Assembly (NCBI GenBank): GCA_025456085.1
Contig: JALOLF010000007.1
Span: 1 to 61,564 of the forward strand
Direction: 5' to 3'
Source of the DNA: Acidimicrobiales bacterium
GTDB lineage: Bacteria; Actinomycetota; Acidimicrobiia; Acidimicrobiales; Acidimicrobilacustridaceae
DNA: 61,564 nt
Below, piece after piece: positions 18,397-26,526 of this stretch; the stretch's first letter is position 1, and each line of letters begins with the position of its first letter. The notes under the pieces are model-generated. The model had not been told where the DNA came from. It did not search any database and worked only from the letters and a program-made list of their open reading frames with translations. The translations under genes were made by a program, and so were the position numbers.

Positions 18397-19746
18397 TCAG
18401 CCGACGTAGGGCGAGGGCAGCGTGAAGGCGTCGTAGCCGTGCGTGCGCTCCAACACGAGCTCGCCGTAGGCGGTGTCGAAGTTGTACGACAGCAGCGCCC
18501 GACGCATTCCGTCGTCGGCCTGCAGACCCGGGCCCTGGCGGCACAGGTACACCCCGGCGGTGAGGGCGGCGTCGTAGTAGTTCTGCGGATCGGCGAGCTG
18601 GTCGCCGTTGCCGTCACGTTCGACCCGCACCCAGGTCGACGGGATGAACTGCATGGGTCCCACGGCGCGGTCGAAGGCACCGTCGCCGTCGAGGCGGCCA
18701 CCGTCGGTGTCGGTGATGACCGCGGTGTTGTTCTCCCCGGTGAGCGCGATGCCCCGGATGGGCTGGGACAGGTTCCCGTCGGCGCCCACCGCGGCATCGC
18801 CGTAGGTGCCGTGGCGACTCTCGGTGCGCCCGACGCCGGCCAGGAGCTGCCAGCGCAGGCCGCAGTCGGGTTGCTCGGCGCCCAGGGTGGCCTCGGCCTT
18901 GACGTAGGCGTCGAGCACCACGAGCGTGAAGTCGAGGCCCGAGACGGGCGCGGTCAGCCGAGCGTCGGCGGCACGCTGGGCGTCGACGACGAGCTGCCCG
19001 GCGTACCGCTGCTCGTCGCGCTGGGCCCGGTCGCGCACGGCGGTGGTCGACTCGATGCGGAGGCGGACCTCCGCGAGCTCGGCGGTGGTCTGGTCCACGA
19101 TGGCGCCCTGTTCGGCCGCCGACGCCGCGTAGCGTCGCTCGTCGCGCAACTGCTCGGCCCGCACGGTGCGCACCAGCACACGCTGGCGGCGTCGATCGGT
19201 GGTGCCCTCGAGGTCGAGACCGACGTCCACGGGGAGGCCGGTGCTGCCCCGGATGTAGTCGTCGACGGCCAGATCCCGAACCGCGTCGCGCAGCGCCTCC
19301 GCCTCCTGCGCCGCCTTGTCCCGCCGCTTGGTGGCCACCGTGAGCTCGTCGCGGAGCCGGATCTCGGCGGCGGCGAGTGCGTCGAGCTCCGTGACCGCCC
19401 CGGCGTAGGTCGCACGGGCCGCCTGCAGGTCGCGCTCGGTGGCGCGGAACGCGGCGACGGCCGCGTCGAACGCCGGGCTGTCGACGGCGACGGACGCCAC
19501 GGCGGGGTGCAGGCGGGGATCGGCCCGCCAGGGCTCTGCGGGTGTGGCGGCCTGCGCAGCGGGGGCCGGTGCCCCGCCGAGTGCCGGTGCTGCGCCCGCC
19601 GGACCGATGCGCCCGGTGGGGAGACCCGTCAGGACCACGAGTGCCACGACCGCGACGACCGCCGAGACCGACGGGCCGCGGCGAGCCCACCTCGGTCGGC
19701 TCCTGGAGAATCGAGGGCGCTGCAGGGTCGGCATCTCGCCCGCCAT
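18397..19746 (-). CDS. Lytic transglycosylase with N-terminal coiled coil, exported
   Basis: A 449-residue protein with a signal anchor (about 27-45, ending near AAP), an Ala/Pro-rich linker, a long alpha-helical coiled-coil segment (about 93-265) and a C-terminal SLT domain. GVGRTESRHGTYG contains the catalytic Glu (E309). The VGPMQFIPSTW and AGVYLCRQG motifs are typical of the MltB/SLT_2-type transglycosylases that cleave glycan strands with 1,6-anhydro product formation. It therefore acts on peptidoglycan outside the cell. The coiled coil resembles those of cell-wall hydrolases of the RipA kind and may control access to the catalytic domain. No c-di-AMP riboswitch signature is visible upstream. 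Confidence 0.85.
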   Translation of the reverse strand: MAGEMPTLQRPRFSRSRPRWARRGPSVSAVVAVVALVVLTGLPTGRIGPAGAAPALGGAPAPAAQAATPAEPWRADPRLHPAVASVAVDSPAFDAAVAAFRATERDLQAARATYAGAVTELDALAAAEIRLRDELTVATKRRDKAAQEAEALRDAVRDLAVDDYIRGSTGLPVDVGLDLEGTTDRRRQRVLVRTVRAEQLRDERRYAASAAEQGAIVDQTTAELAEVRLRIESTTAVRDRAQRDEQRYAGQLVVDAQRAADARLTAPVSGLDFTLVVLDAYVKAEATLGAEQPDCGLRWQLLAGVGRTESRHGTYGDAAVGADGNLSQPIRGIALTGENNTAVITDTDGGRLDGDGAFDRAVGPMQFIPSTWVRVERDGNGDQLADPQNYYDAALTAGVYLCRQGPGLQADDGMRRALLSYNFDTAYGELVLERTHGYDAFTLPSPYVG

Positions 19747-19810
19747 TGTGGCCGAGGCGCCGGGTGGTTCCGACGCGGACCCACGATCGCCGGTGTGGTC
19801 GGCCGCGGCC

Positions 19811-19816
19811 TATCGT
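19811..19816 (+). promoter_or_regulatory. Candidate -10 element for the methyltransferase gene
   Basis: TATCGT lies about 39 nt upstream of the GTG at 19856, leaving a short leader with AGAGAGG as possible ribosome site. Confidence 0.35.
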
Positions 19817-19855
19817 GGCGGGCCGATCCACCACCACGACCAGAGAGGCAGCGAC

Positions 19856-20617
19856 GTGACCGACGCCGGCACCCGACCGGGCCGTTCCTTCGACGAGGTG
19901 TTCGAGTCCATCCGGGACGTCCAGGGGTGGATGACCCGGGACCAGGCCGCCCGGCTGTGGCGCCATGCCGCCGAGTGCCGGCCCGGGCACCGCATCGTCG
20001 AGATCGGCAGCTACCAGGGTCGCTCGGCCATCGTGCTGGCCAGCGCGGCGCCCGACGGCGTGGAGGTGGTGGCGATCGATCCCCACGGCGGCAACGACCG
20101 GGGCCCCCAGCAGATCGAGGGGGAGCTCGCCGAGGGGCAGGCCGACCACGAGCAGTTCGTGGCCAACCTCGAGCGTGCCGGGGTGCGGGACCGCATCCGC
20201 CATGTACGAAAGCCGTCCCAGGAAGCCACCGGCGACGTCCCCGGCGACGTGCAGCTGCTGTACATCGACGGCGCGCACCGGTACGCACCCGCCGCGGCCG
20301 ACATCCGGCGCTGGGGGCGCAAGGTCGGCCCGCGCGGCACCATGCTGATCCACGACTCCTTCTCGTCGGTGGGCGTCACCCTGGCCCAGATGGTCGTGCT
20401 GTTCTTGTCGCCCCGGTTCCGCTACATCGGACGCTCGCAGTCCATGACCGAGTACGAGCGGGTCGACCTGACCCTGCTGGACCGGGTGGCCAACGCCTTC
20501 CGCCAGAGCCTCGAGCTGCCGTACTTCGTGCGCAACCTGCTCATCAAGGTGCTCATCACGGCGCGGCTGGGTCGGCTGACCCGGCTGCTGGGCGGCGACG
20601 GCACCTGGCCCTACTGA
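19856..20617 (+). CDS. Class I SAM-dependent methyltransferase (Methyltransf_24-like)
   Basis: GTG at 19856 gives 253 residues. RIVEIGSYQGRSAIVLA near residue 45 is the glycine-rich SAM-binding loop, VVAIDPHGG follows as the second strand with its acidic ribose-binding residue, and LLYIDGAHRYA is the motif of the cephalosporin-hydroxylase/Methyltransf_24 group. After about residue 175 the protein becomes basic and partly hydrophobic (FRQSLELPYFVRNLLIKVLITARLG, here given in parts), suggesting peripheral membrane contact. Substrate unknown; members often sit in surface-polysaccharide loci. It is divergent from the lytic transglycosylase. Confidence 0.75.
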   Translation: MTDAGTRPGRSFDEVFESIRDVQGWMTRDQAARLWRHAAECRPGHRIVEIGSYQGRSAIVLASAAPDGVEVVAIDPHGGNDRGPQQIEGELAEGQADHEQFVANLERAGVRDRIRHVRKPSQEATGDVPGDVQLLYIDGAHRYAPAAADIRRWGRKVGPRGTMLIHDSFSSVGVTLAQMVVLFLSPRFRYIGRSQSMTEYERVDLTLLDRVANAFRQSLELPYFVRNLLIKVLITARLGRLTRLLGGDGTWPY

Positions 20618-20654
20618 TGGCCGCCCCTCCCGGGGTTCCGTCGAGCCGGACGGG

Positions 20655-22241
20655 TCAGCAGCCCAGCGCCGCGCCGGACCCGGCGCGGGGATCCGATCCG
20701 CCCCCCAGCACGCCGTCGCGCACCTCGATGCAGTGGGCGTGGCCCATGGCGTGGTCGGCCCGGGGTGCCCGCACCAGGTCGTGGCCACGGGACGTCAAGC
20801 CCTCGAACCAGCCGTCGGGCGCGTCGGCCTCCACCGCGACCTGTAGCTGCGCGGCGTGCGACCACAGGTCGAAGCCGCGGTCCGGCGCGGCCCGGAGGCC
20901 CCAGCGGGGCGCGCTGACCACCCGTCCGGGTGCCTCCCCGGCTACCAACAGGCGAGCCACGAGCTGCAGCACGATCTGGGGCTGCACGTCGCCGCCCATC
21001 GTGCCGAGCACGGCACGCAGCGATCCGTCGACGCCGGTGACCAGCGCGGGCGACAGCGTGCTGGGCGGACGCCGACCGGGGCCGTACTCCGCGGGGTGTC
21101 CGGGTTCGAGGTCGAAGCCGATCCCGCGGTTGTGCAGGAGCACGCCGGTCGCGGGCTCCGCCACGTGGGCGCCGAAGTCGGCGGCGTTGGACTGGATGAG
21201 GGACACCCCGGTGCCGTCGCGGTCGACGGCGCACAGGAAGATGGTGCCGCCGTCGGCGGTCGGGGCGACCACGGGTGTGGCCCTCGTCGGATCGATGGCG
21301 TCACGTCGGGGGGTGAGCCGTGACGGTGCCAGCAGGGCCGCGCCGTCGGCGTGCTCGTGCAGGACCTGCGGCCGGTCGAACGCCGCCTGCTTGGCCGCCT
21401 CCACCAGCAGGTGGGGCCAGCCCGGGTCGGCAGGGTCGGCGGGCAGGTCGAGGCCGGCCGCCAACCACGCCGCGGCCAGGGTGAGGTAGCCCTGGGAGTT
21501 CGGTGGGACGGTCCACACCCGGTGGCCCCACACGTCGGTCCCGAGGGGGTCCACCCAGTCGGCGAGCGGTCGGGCCAGGTCGGCCGGGGCGTACTCGCCG
21601 TCGCCCAGGGTGAGGAGCCCGTCGCCGAACGCGCCGCCGTAGAAGCCGTCGCGACCGCGGCGCACGATGTCCTCCAGCGCCCGGGCGACGCCGGGACGCC
21701 GACAGGGCGCACCGGGTCCGGTCACGGCGGCGAGGTCCTCCGCGCCGGAGACGTGGGCCACCAGGGGGACCATGGCTGCCAGCAGCGCGCTGGCGGCGAA
21801 GCCGTCGCGGGCCAGGTCCCGGGCCGGTTCCAGCACCCGCTCCAGGGGCAGGCGCCCGAAGCGCTCGTGCAGCGCCAACCACCCGTCGACGCAGCCGGGG
21901 ACCGGCACGCTGCGCACGTCGCCGCGAAACGGCATCCGTCGATGCCCCTCGGCCCGCAGCCGTTCCGCATCGGCCCCGGAGCCGGCGCGGCCGGACGCGT
22001 TGAGGGCCACCGGGGAGCCGGCCTCGGTCTGGACCAGTGCGAACAGGTCGCCGCCCATCCCGCACAGGTGCGGTGAGGTGACGGCGAGCACCGCGCTCGT
22101 GGCCACTGCGGCGTCCGCGGCGGATCCGCCGTCGCGCAGTTGGGCGACACCGGCGGCGGAGGCGACGTGGTCGACGCTGCACACCATGCCGCCGAGGGCG
22201 TAGCGCGTGGCGTCGGGTCCGAGCTGGGGGGCATGCGGCAT
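20655..22241 (-). CDS. Gamma-glutamyltransferase family protein (Ntn hydrolase)
   Basis: A 528-residue protein without signal peptide. GGMVCSVDHVASAAGVAQLRDG at the N-terminus and SPHLCGMGGDLFALV are standard for the family. The presumed autoprocessing nucleophile is Thr333 in DGGTIFLCAVDRDG, aligned to the TTHxSVxD site of classical enzymes. The following residues are IFL rather than THF/Y, so this is a divergent member and glutathione is not a safe substrate. The C-terminal LGTMGGDVQPQIVLQLV block is conserved. It may act on gamma-glutamyl compounds or other amides in the cytoplasm. Convergent with the methyltransferase gene. Confidence 0.82.
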   Translation of the reverse strand: MPHAPQLGPDATRYALGGMVCSVDHVASAAGVAQLRDGGSAADAAVATSAVLAVTSPHLCGMGGDLFALVQTEAGSPVALNASGRAGSGADAERLRAEGHRRMPFRGDVRSVPVPGCVDGWLALHERFGRLPLERVLEPARDLARDGFAASALLAAMVPLVAHVSGAEDLAAVTGPGAPCRRPGVARALEDIVRRGRDGFYGGAFGDGLLTLGDGEYAPADLARPLADWVDPLGTDVWGHRVWTVPPNSQGYLTLAAAWLAAGLDLPADPADPGWPHLLVEAAKQAAFDRPQVLHEHADGAALLAPSRLTPRRDAIDPTRATPVVAPTADGGTIFLCAVDRDGTGVSLIQSNAADFGAHVAEPATGVLLHNRGIGFDLEPGHPAEYGPGRRPPSTLSPALVTGVDGSLRAVLGTMGGDVQPQIVLQLVARLLVAGEAPGRVVSAPRWGLRAAPDRGFDLWSHAAQLQVAVEADAPDGWFEGLTSRGHDLVRAPRADHAMGHAHCIEVRDGVLGGGSDPRAGSGAALGC

Positions 22242-22341
22242 CCCCGTCGTCTAGGCCATCGCCGCCGACGCGTCCAGCGCGGCCCGGTCGCGCCCGGCCC
22301 GTCCCGCGCGGCAGGGTCCGGCCGGGTGCGAGCATGGTCGG

Positions 22342-23712
22342 GTGCGCGGACCCGCCCTCCCCACCGACGTGCTGGCCGAGCTGCGCGGCGTGGTCGGCGC
22401 CGCGCACGTCCTCACCGACGCCGGCCGCCGGCTCGGCTATGAGCGGGACTGGACGGGCCGGTTCTCGGGACGGACCCCGGCGGTGCTGCGACCGGCGGAC
22501 GTCGACGAGGTGGCGGCGGTCCTGGCCTGCTGCCACGAGGCGGGGGTGGCGGTGGTGCCCCAGGGGGGCAACACCGGCCTGGTGGGTGGTGGCGTGCCGC
22601 TGCGCGGCGAGGTCGTGCTGTCGCTGACCCGCCTCGACCAGCTCGGTCCCGTCGACCCGTTGGCCGCGCAGGTGACCGCCGGGGCCGGCGTGACGCTGGC
22701 CCGTCTGGACGCCCACGCCCGCTCGAGCGGACTGGCCTACGCCGTCGACCTGGCGGCCCGTGACTCGGCCACGGTGGGTGGGACGGTGGCGACCAACGCC
22801 GGCGGCCTGCACGTCGTGCGCCACGGCGCCACGCGCCGCCAGCTCCTCGGCGTCGAGGCGGTGCTGGCCGACGGGCGGGTGGTGTCGCACCTCGCCGGCC
22901 TGGAGAAGGACAACACCGGCTACGACCTGGCCGGTCTGCTGTGCGGCAGCGAGGGCACGCTGGCCGTGGTGACCGCGGCCCGTCTGCGCCTGGTGCCCCG
23001 GCCGGCGGCGAGCGTCGCGGCCCTGTGCACGTTCGCCACCGTGCACGACGCCGTGGCGGCGGCGAGCGACTGGCGCCGGCGCATGCCGGCGCTGTCCGCG
23101 GTGGAGTTCTTCCTCGAGGACGGCATGTCCCTGGTGTGCGACCAGCTCGGCCTGGCGCGGCCGTTGGCGGCGGCGCCCGTCTACGTGGTGGTGGAGGTGG
23201 CCGACCGGGTCGACCCGACCGAGGAGCTGCTCGCCGCCGTGGGTGCCACCGCCGGACTGCTCGACGCGGTCGTGGCCGGAGACGAGCGCCACCGTCGCGA
23301 GCTGTGGCGGTTCCGGGAAGAGCAGACGACGGCGATCAACCGACTCGGTGCCCCCCACAAGCTCGACGTGACGCTGCCGGCAGGGGTGCTCGGCGACTTC
23401 CCGGCCCTGGTGCGCGAGGTGGTGCACGCCGTGGCGCCCGAGGCCCGGGTGTGGCTCTTCGGACACCTGGGGGACGGCAACGTGCACGTCAACGTGACCG
23501 GGCCGGCGCCCGACGACGACCGGGTCGACGACGCTGTGCTGCGCCGGGTGGCCGCCCTCGGCGGGTCGATCAGCGCCGAGCACGGCATCGGCACGGCGAA
23601 GCGTCGGTGGCTCCACCTCACCCGCTCACCCGAGGAGCTGGCGGTGTTCCGGGCGCTCAAGGACGCCCTCGATCCACGCGGCATCCTGAACCCGCACGTG
23701 CTGGTGGGTTGA
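22342..23712 (+). CDS. FAD-linked dehydrogenase (GlcD / D-2-hydroxyacid type)
   Basis: A 456-residue enzyme with an N-terminal FAD_binding_4 (PCMH) domain: VVPQGGNTGLVGGGVP near residue 73 and SATVGGTVATNAGG near 140 are the FAD pyrophosphate-binding loops. The C-terminal oxidase domain has the HLGDGNVHVN histidine-rich motif and ends in SISAEHGIGTAKRRW and DPRGILNPHVL, as in D-lactate, glycolate and D-2-hydroxyglutarate dehydrogenases. The exact hydroxyacid cannot be assigned. GTG at 22342 is the likely start. No GlcE/GlcF partners follow, so electrons probably go to an electron-transfer flavoprotein or quinone. Confidence 0.85.
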   Translation: MRGPALPTDVLAELRGVVGAAHVLTDAGRRLGYERDWTGRFSGRTPAVLRPADVDEVAAVLACCHEAGVAVVPQGGNTGLVGGGVPLRGEVVLSLTRLDQLGPVDPLAAQVTAGAGVTLARLDAHARSSGLAYAVDLAARDSATVGGTVATNAGGLHVVRHGATRRQLLGVEAVLADGRVVSHLAGLEKDNTGYDLAGLLCGSEGTLAVVTAARLRLVPRPAASVAALCTFATVHDAVAAASDWRRRMPALSAVEFFLEDGMSLVCDQLGLARPLAAAPVYVVVEVADRVDPTEELLAAVGATAGLLDAVVAGDERHRRELWRFREEQTTAINRLGAPHKLDVTLPAGVLGDFPALVREVVHAVAPEARVWLFGHLGDGNVHVNVTGPAPDDDRVDDAVLRRVAALGGSISAEHGIGTAKRRWLHLTRSPEELAVFRALKDALDPRGILNPHVLVG

Positions 23713-23714
23713 AC

Positions 23715-23728
23715 GCCGGAGGGCCGGC
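23715..23728. terminator. Short hairpin between convergent genes
   Basis: GCCGG (23715-23719) and CCGGC (23724-23728) with an AGGG loop lie between the ends of the dehydrogenase (23712) and the phosphodiesterase (23738). The stem is short and lacks a T-tract. Confidence 0.35.
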
Positions 23729-23737
23729 GCCGATGCG

Positions 23738-24499
23738 TCAGTCGCCGAACCAGGCGCCACGGGCCGCCAGGACGTCGCGCAGCACGGCCGGGCGATCGGT
23801 CATGATGCCGTCGACCCCGAGGTCCAGCAGGCGGTGCATCTCGTGGGCCTCGTCGATGGTCCACACGTGGACCTGCAGTCCGAGGCGGTGCGAGGCGGCG
23901 ACGAAGCGCTGGTCGACGAGGGGCACCCCCCGGGTCGACGGCGGCACCTGCACGCAGGCGGCCGGGAACCTCCCCCGGGGCAGGCCCATGCTCACCGCCC
24001 GCAGCTTGGCGACGCCCCGGGGGCCGAGCGAGGTGCACAGGCGCGGGCCGACGAGGGCCCGGATGCGGCCCAGGCGGGCGTCGGAGAACGACCCCACGCA
24101 GACCCGCTCCACCGAGTCGGTGCGCTCCAGGGCGGCCGCCAACGGCTCCACGGCGGAGTCGTGCTTGGCGTCCACGTTGACCCGCACCTGCGGCCACGTG
24201 CCCAGGATGTCCTCGAACAGGGGGATGGGCTCCGAGCCGGCGACCCGGGCTGCCCGCACCTCGGCCCAGGGGAGCTCACGGATGAGCCCCGTACGGTCGG
24301 TCACGCGGTCCAGGCGCTCGTCGTGGAAGGCCACGAGCACCCCGTCGGCCGTGACGTGCACGTCGGTCTCGACGTAGCGGTAGCCGAGTGCCACGGCCCC
24401 TTCGAAGGCCGGCATGGTGTTCTCCGGCCAGTCGCCGGCACCTCCCCGGTGGGCGAAGGCCAGCGGGCCCGGGTGGTCGAGGAAGGCGAAGTCGGCCAT
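23738..24499 (-). CDS. Glycerophosphodiester phosphodiesterase (UgpQ-like)
   Basis: A 253-residue cytoplasmic TIM-barrel enzyme. FAHRGGAGDWPENTMPAF near residue 15 contains the catalytic His and the metal-binding Glu, VETDVHVTADGVLVAFHDERLDR supplies the ExD pair and second catalytic His, and NVDAKHD carries another metal ligand. It hydrolyses glycerophosphodiesters to glycerol-3-phosphate and an alcohol. A TAGGGT element lies 9 nt before the ATG. No glycerol-phosphate transporter genes are adjacent, so lipid-head-group recycling is a reasonable role. Confidence 0.9.
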   Translation of the reverse strand: MADFAFLDHPGPLAFAHRGGAGDWPENTMPAFEGAVALGYRYVETDVHVTADGVLVAFHDERLDRVTDRTGLIRELPWAEVRAARVAGSEPIPLFEDILGTWPQVRVNVDAKHDSAVEPLAAALERTDSVERVCVGSFSDARLGRIRALVGPRLCTSLGPRGVAKLRAVSMGLPRGRFPAACVQVPPSTRGVPLVDQRFVAASHRLGLQVHVWTIDEAHEMHRLLDLGVDGIMTDRPAVLRDVLAARGAWFGD

Positions 24500-24508
24500 C
24501 GGGCGCGG

Positions 24509-24514
24509 ACCCTA
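24509..24514 (-). promoter_or_regulatory. Near-leaderless -10 element for the phosphodiesterase gene
   Basis: TAGGGT (minus strand) ends 9 nt before the ATG at 24499. It lies back to back with the TAGCGT element at 24543-24548 that serves the divergent gene. Confidence 0.45.
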
Positions 24515-24542
24515 GCTCCGTGGTGTGGTGTCCGGGCGCCGG

Positions 24543-24548
24543 TAGCGT
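24543..24548 (+). promoter_or_regulatory. Leaderless -10 element for the SirB1-like gene
   Basis: TAGCGT ends 7 nt before the ATG at 24556. There is no Shine-Dalgarno sequence in the 7-nt gap. Confidence 0.55.
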
Positions 24549-24555
24549 TGTCCGG

Positions 24556-25341
24556 ATGGAGGTCACCGAGCGCTTCGCCGAGGTCCTCGCCGGTCCCGAG
24601 GCGGGTGTGGCGCTCGACGAGGCGACCCTGCTCGTGGCCGCCCACGCCTATCCCGGCCTCGACGTGGCGGCCGAGCTGGCCCGCATCGACCGCCTCGCCG
24701 ACGGCTGTGCGGTGCCGACCCTCGACGGCCTGCTCCGGCTGCTGTTCGACGACCTGGGCTTCCGGGGCAACCGGGGGGCGTACTACGACCCCCGCAACTC
24801 CTACCTGAACGACGTGCTCGACCGACGCCTCGGCATCCCCATCACCCTGGCCGTGGTCACGATGAGCGTGGGTCGCCGTCTGGGCGTACCCCTGGCCGGC
24901 GTGGCGATGCCCGGCCACTTCCTGCTGCGGGACCGGGTCGACCCGGCCGTCTTCGTCGACCCCTTCGCCGGCGGCGCCCAGCTCGACGAAGCCGGGTGCG
25001 AGGCCGCCTTCCGGCGCGTGCAGGGCCACGACGCCGCCTTCGACCGGACCTTCCTGGAACCCGTCGGTCCCCACGCCATCGTCGCCCGGCTCCTGGCCAA
25101 CCTGCGGTCGGTCTTCGCGGCCTCCGGGGACCGGGCCTCGATGGCCTGGGTCCTGCGTCTGCGCACGCTCGTGCCCGGCGTCCCCGACGAGGAACGGGCC
25201 GAGCTGGCCGCGGTCCTCGCCGCCCTGGGGGACTTCCGGGCCGCGGCGGCGGAGTTCGAGGGCGCAGCCGGTGTGCTCGGCGGTGCCTTCGCGGAGCGCT
25301 ATGCCCTCGCCGCCGGTCGGCTCCGGGCGCGGCTCAACTGA
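24556..25341 (+). CDS. SirB1-like transglutaminase-fold protein
   Basis: ATG at 24556 gives 261 residues. FDDLGFRGNRGAYYDPRNSYLNDVLDRRLGIPITL (recognisable parts: YYDPRNSYLNDV, RRLGIPITL) and GVAMPGHFLLR match the SirB1/Transglut_core2 family, in which the His of PGHF would be the second residue of a transglutaminase-like triad. The canonical catalytic Cys is not present, so it is probably a non-enzymatic fold member. A C-terminal helical region (about 180-255) resembles the TPR-like tail of the family. Function in bacteria is not established. Confidence 0.8.
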   Translation: MEVTERFAEVLAGPEAGVALDEATLLVAAHAYPGLDVAAELARIDRLADGCAVPTLDGLLRLLFDDLGFRGNRGAYYDPRNSYLNDVLDRRLGIPITLAVVTMSVGRRLGVPLAGVAMPGHFLLRDRVDPAVFVDPFAGGAQLDEAGCEAAFRRVQGHDAAFDRTFLEPVGPHAIVARLLANLRSVFAASGDRASMAWVLRLRTLVPGVPDEERAELAAVLAALGDFRAAAAEFEGAAGVLGGAFAERYALAAGRLRARLN

Positions 25342-25382
25342 GCACCCCGACGTCGGACACGAGTGCCTCCCGACCGGACCCG

Positions 25383-25388
25383 TAGGAT
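25383..25388 (+). promoter_or_regulatory. Leaderless -10 element for the flavin-reductase-like gene
   Basis: TAGGAT ends 6 nt before GTG at 25395; no ribosome binding site fits in the gap. Confidence 0.55.
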
Positions 25389-25394
25389 CGCCCC

Positions 25395-26015
25395 GTGATC
25401 GACCGTGACGTGAAGCGCTGCCTGGGCCAGATGATGAAGGGCGTCCAGGTGGTCGGTGCGGCCCACGACGGCGTGACCCGGGCCTACTGCTCGCACTGGG
25501 TGTGTCAGATCTCCTTCGAGGAGCCGCTGGTGATGGCGTCGGTGTCGCCGCGTCACGACACCCACCCTCTCATCGTGGCCAGCGGACGCTTCGCGGTGTC
25601 GCTGCTGGCCGGCGACCAGGTCGACGTCGGTCAGTACTTCTCGTACCCGGGGCGCCGGTTCCGTCACATCGCCACCGAGTACCTCACCGAGGTGGACGGC
25701 CTGCCCGTCGTGCGCGACGCGATCGCCTGGCTCGTCTGCGAGGTGCTCGACCGCCGCGACGCGCTGGGCGGCCACGACGGCCGCGACGCGGTGGCGCTCG
25801 ACCACGAGCTGTTCTTCGCCCGCGTCGTGGCCGTGGGGGAGGGTCGTCTGGGGGAACCGCCACTGCTGTACTCGTCCCGACTGGGCTGGCGGGTGACCGG
25901 CCCACCGGCCCGCGAGGCCGGTACGTCGGTGCGTGATCAGCTGCTGGCCCGGCTCGCCGCCTCGGAGGCCGACGCCGGCCCCGACGACGGGCACCCCGAA
26001 CCGGGCGGCTCGTGA
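25395..26015 (+). CDS. Flavin reductase-like FMN-binding protein
   Basis: A 206-residue split-barrel flavoprotein. The N-terminal part with GVQVVGAAHDGVTRAYCSHWVCQISFEEPLVMASVS (key parts: THE GVTRAYCSHW and SFEEPLVMAS blocks) is the FMN-binding core, where the flavin phosphate contacts the Ser/Thr-rich loop; HPLIVASGRFAVSLL follows. A Pro/Asp/Gly-rich tail is dispensable-looking. Enzymes of this group reduce free flavin with NAD(P)H for a monooxygenase or dehydrogenase. It overlaps the next gene by 4 nt (GTGA). A second family member is at 35758-36318. Confidence 0.75.
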   Translation: MIDRDVKRCLGQMMKGVQVVGAAHDGVTRAYCSHWVCQISFEEPLVMASVSPRHDTHPLIVASGRFAVSLLAGDQVDVGQYFSYPGRRFRHIATEYLTEVDGLPVVRDAIAWLVCEVLDRRDALGGHDGRDAVALDHELFFARVVAVGEGRLGEPPLLYSSRLGWRVTGPPAREAGTSVRDQLLARLAASEADAGPDDGHPEPGGS

Positions 26016-26428
26016 ACCTGTTCTGGCTCCTGGTGCTGGTGGCGCCGGTCGCCGTCTACGCCGCCGTGGCGCGCAACCAACGGCAGCGCAGCGCCGAGCG
26101 CAGCGCCACCGTGGAGCTGGTCGTCGACGAGTTCGGCGTGCGACGGACCATGGCCGACGGGCGCGAGGAGGCGCTCGACTGGGGTGAGCTGGTCGAGGTC
26201 AGCGTGTTCACGGCGACCAAGGGCCCCCACGCCGGTGCCGGCGGCGCGGTGATGCTGCGAGGCGACGACGTACGGGGCTGCCTGGTGCCGCTCGACCGGC
26301 TGGAGGAATCCGGCCTGCTGGAGGCGTTGACCCGGCTGCCCGGGTTCGACGTGCGGACCCTCACCGAGGCCATGAGCGCCAAGAGCCACACCTGGACGAC
26401 CTGTTGGAGCCGGTCGCCGATGTCGTGA
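26012..26428 (+). CDS. Small membrane-anchored protein of unknown function
   Basis: GTG at 26012 overlaps the preceding stop by 4 nt. The 138-residue product has one N-terminal hydrophobic helix (about 3-20) and a soluble PH-like or beta-rich part with VELVVDEFGVRRTMADGREEALDW, a pattern common in actinobacterial proteins that carry one signal anchor and a small cytoplasmic domain. The last 17 residues (after LTEAMSAK) look less protein-like, and another frame there reads HLDDLLEPVADVV, so a frameshift near 26380-26395 is conceivable. No known family recognised. Confidence 0.6.
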   Translation: MNLFWLLVLVAPVAVYAAVARNQRQRSAERSATVELVVDEFGVRRTMADGREEALDWGELVEVSVFTATKGPHAGAGGAVMLRGDDVRGCLVPLDRLEESGLLEALTRLPGFDVRTLTEAMSAKSHTWTTCWSRSPMS

Positions 26429-26468
26429 CGGCGGCGGCGCCGGTGCGGGTCGGGGACCGGCCGACTCC

Positions 26469-26474
26469 TACGAT
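26469..26474 (+). promoter_or_regulatory. Candidate -10 element for the first acyl-CoA dehydrogenase
   Basis: TACGAT lies 52 nt upstream of GTG at 26527, leaving a leader that carries an AGGGGAG site. Confidence 0.35.
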
Positions 26475-26526
26475 GGGCGGGCCCGCCGTCGCACCGGACG
26501 GCCAGTCGTGCCCAAGGGGAGTGAAC

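Noticed and set aside
19747-19855. c-di-AMP (ydaO) riboswitch upstream of the lytic transglycosylase
   Set aside because: None of the conserved riboswitch blocks is recognisable on the minus strand in the 109 nt between the divergent genes.
18439-21489. 1016-codon open frame on the plus strand
   Set aside because: Runs antisense through the lytic transglycosylase and gamma-glutamyltransferase genes; only the methyltransferase at 19856 (in a different frame) is real.
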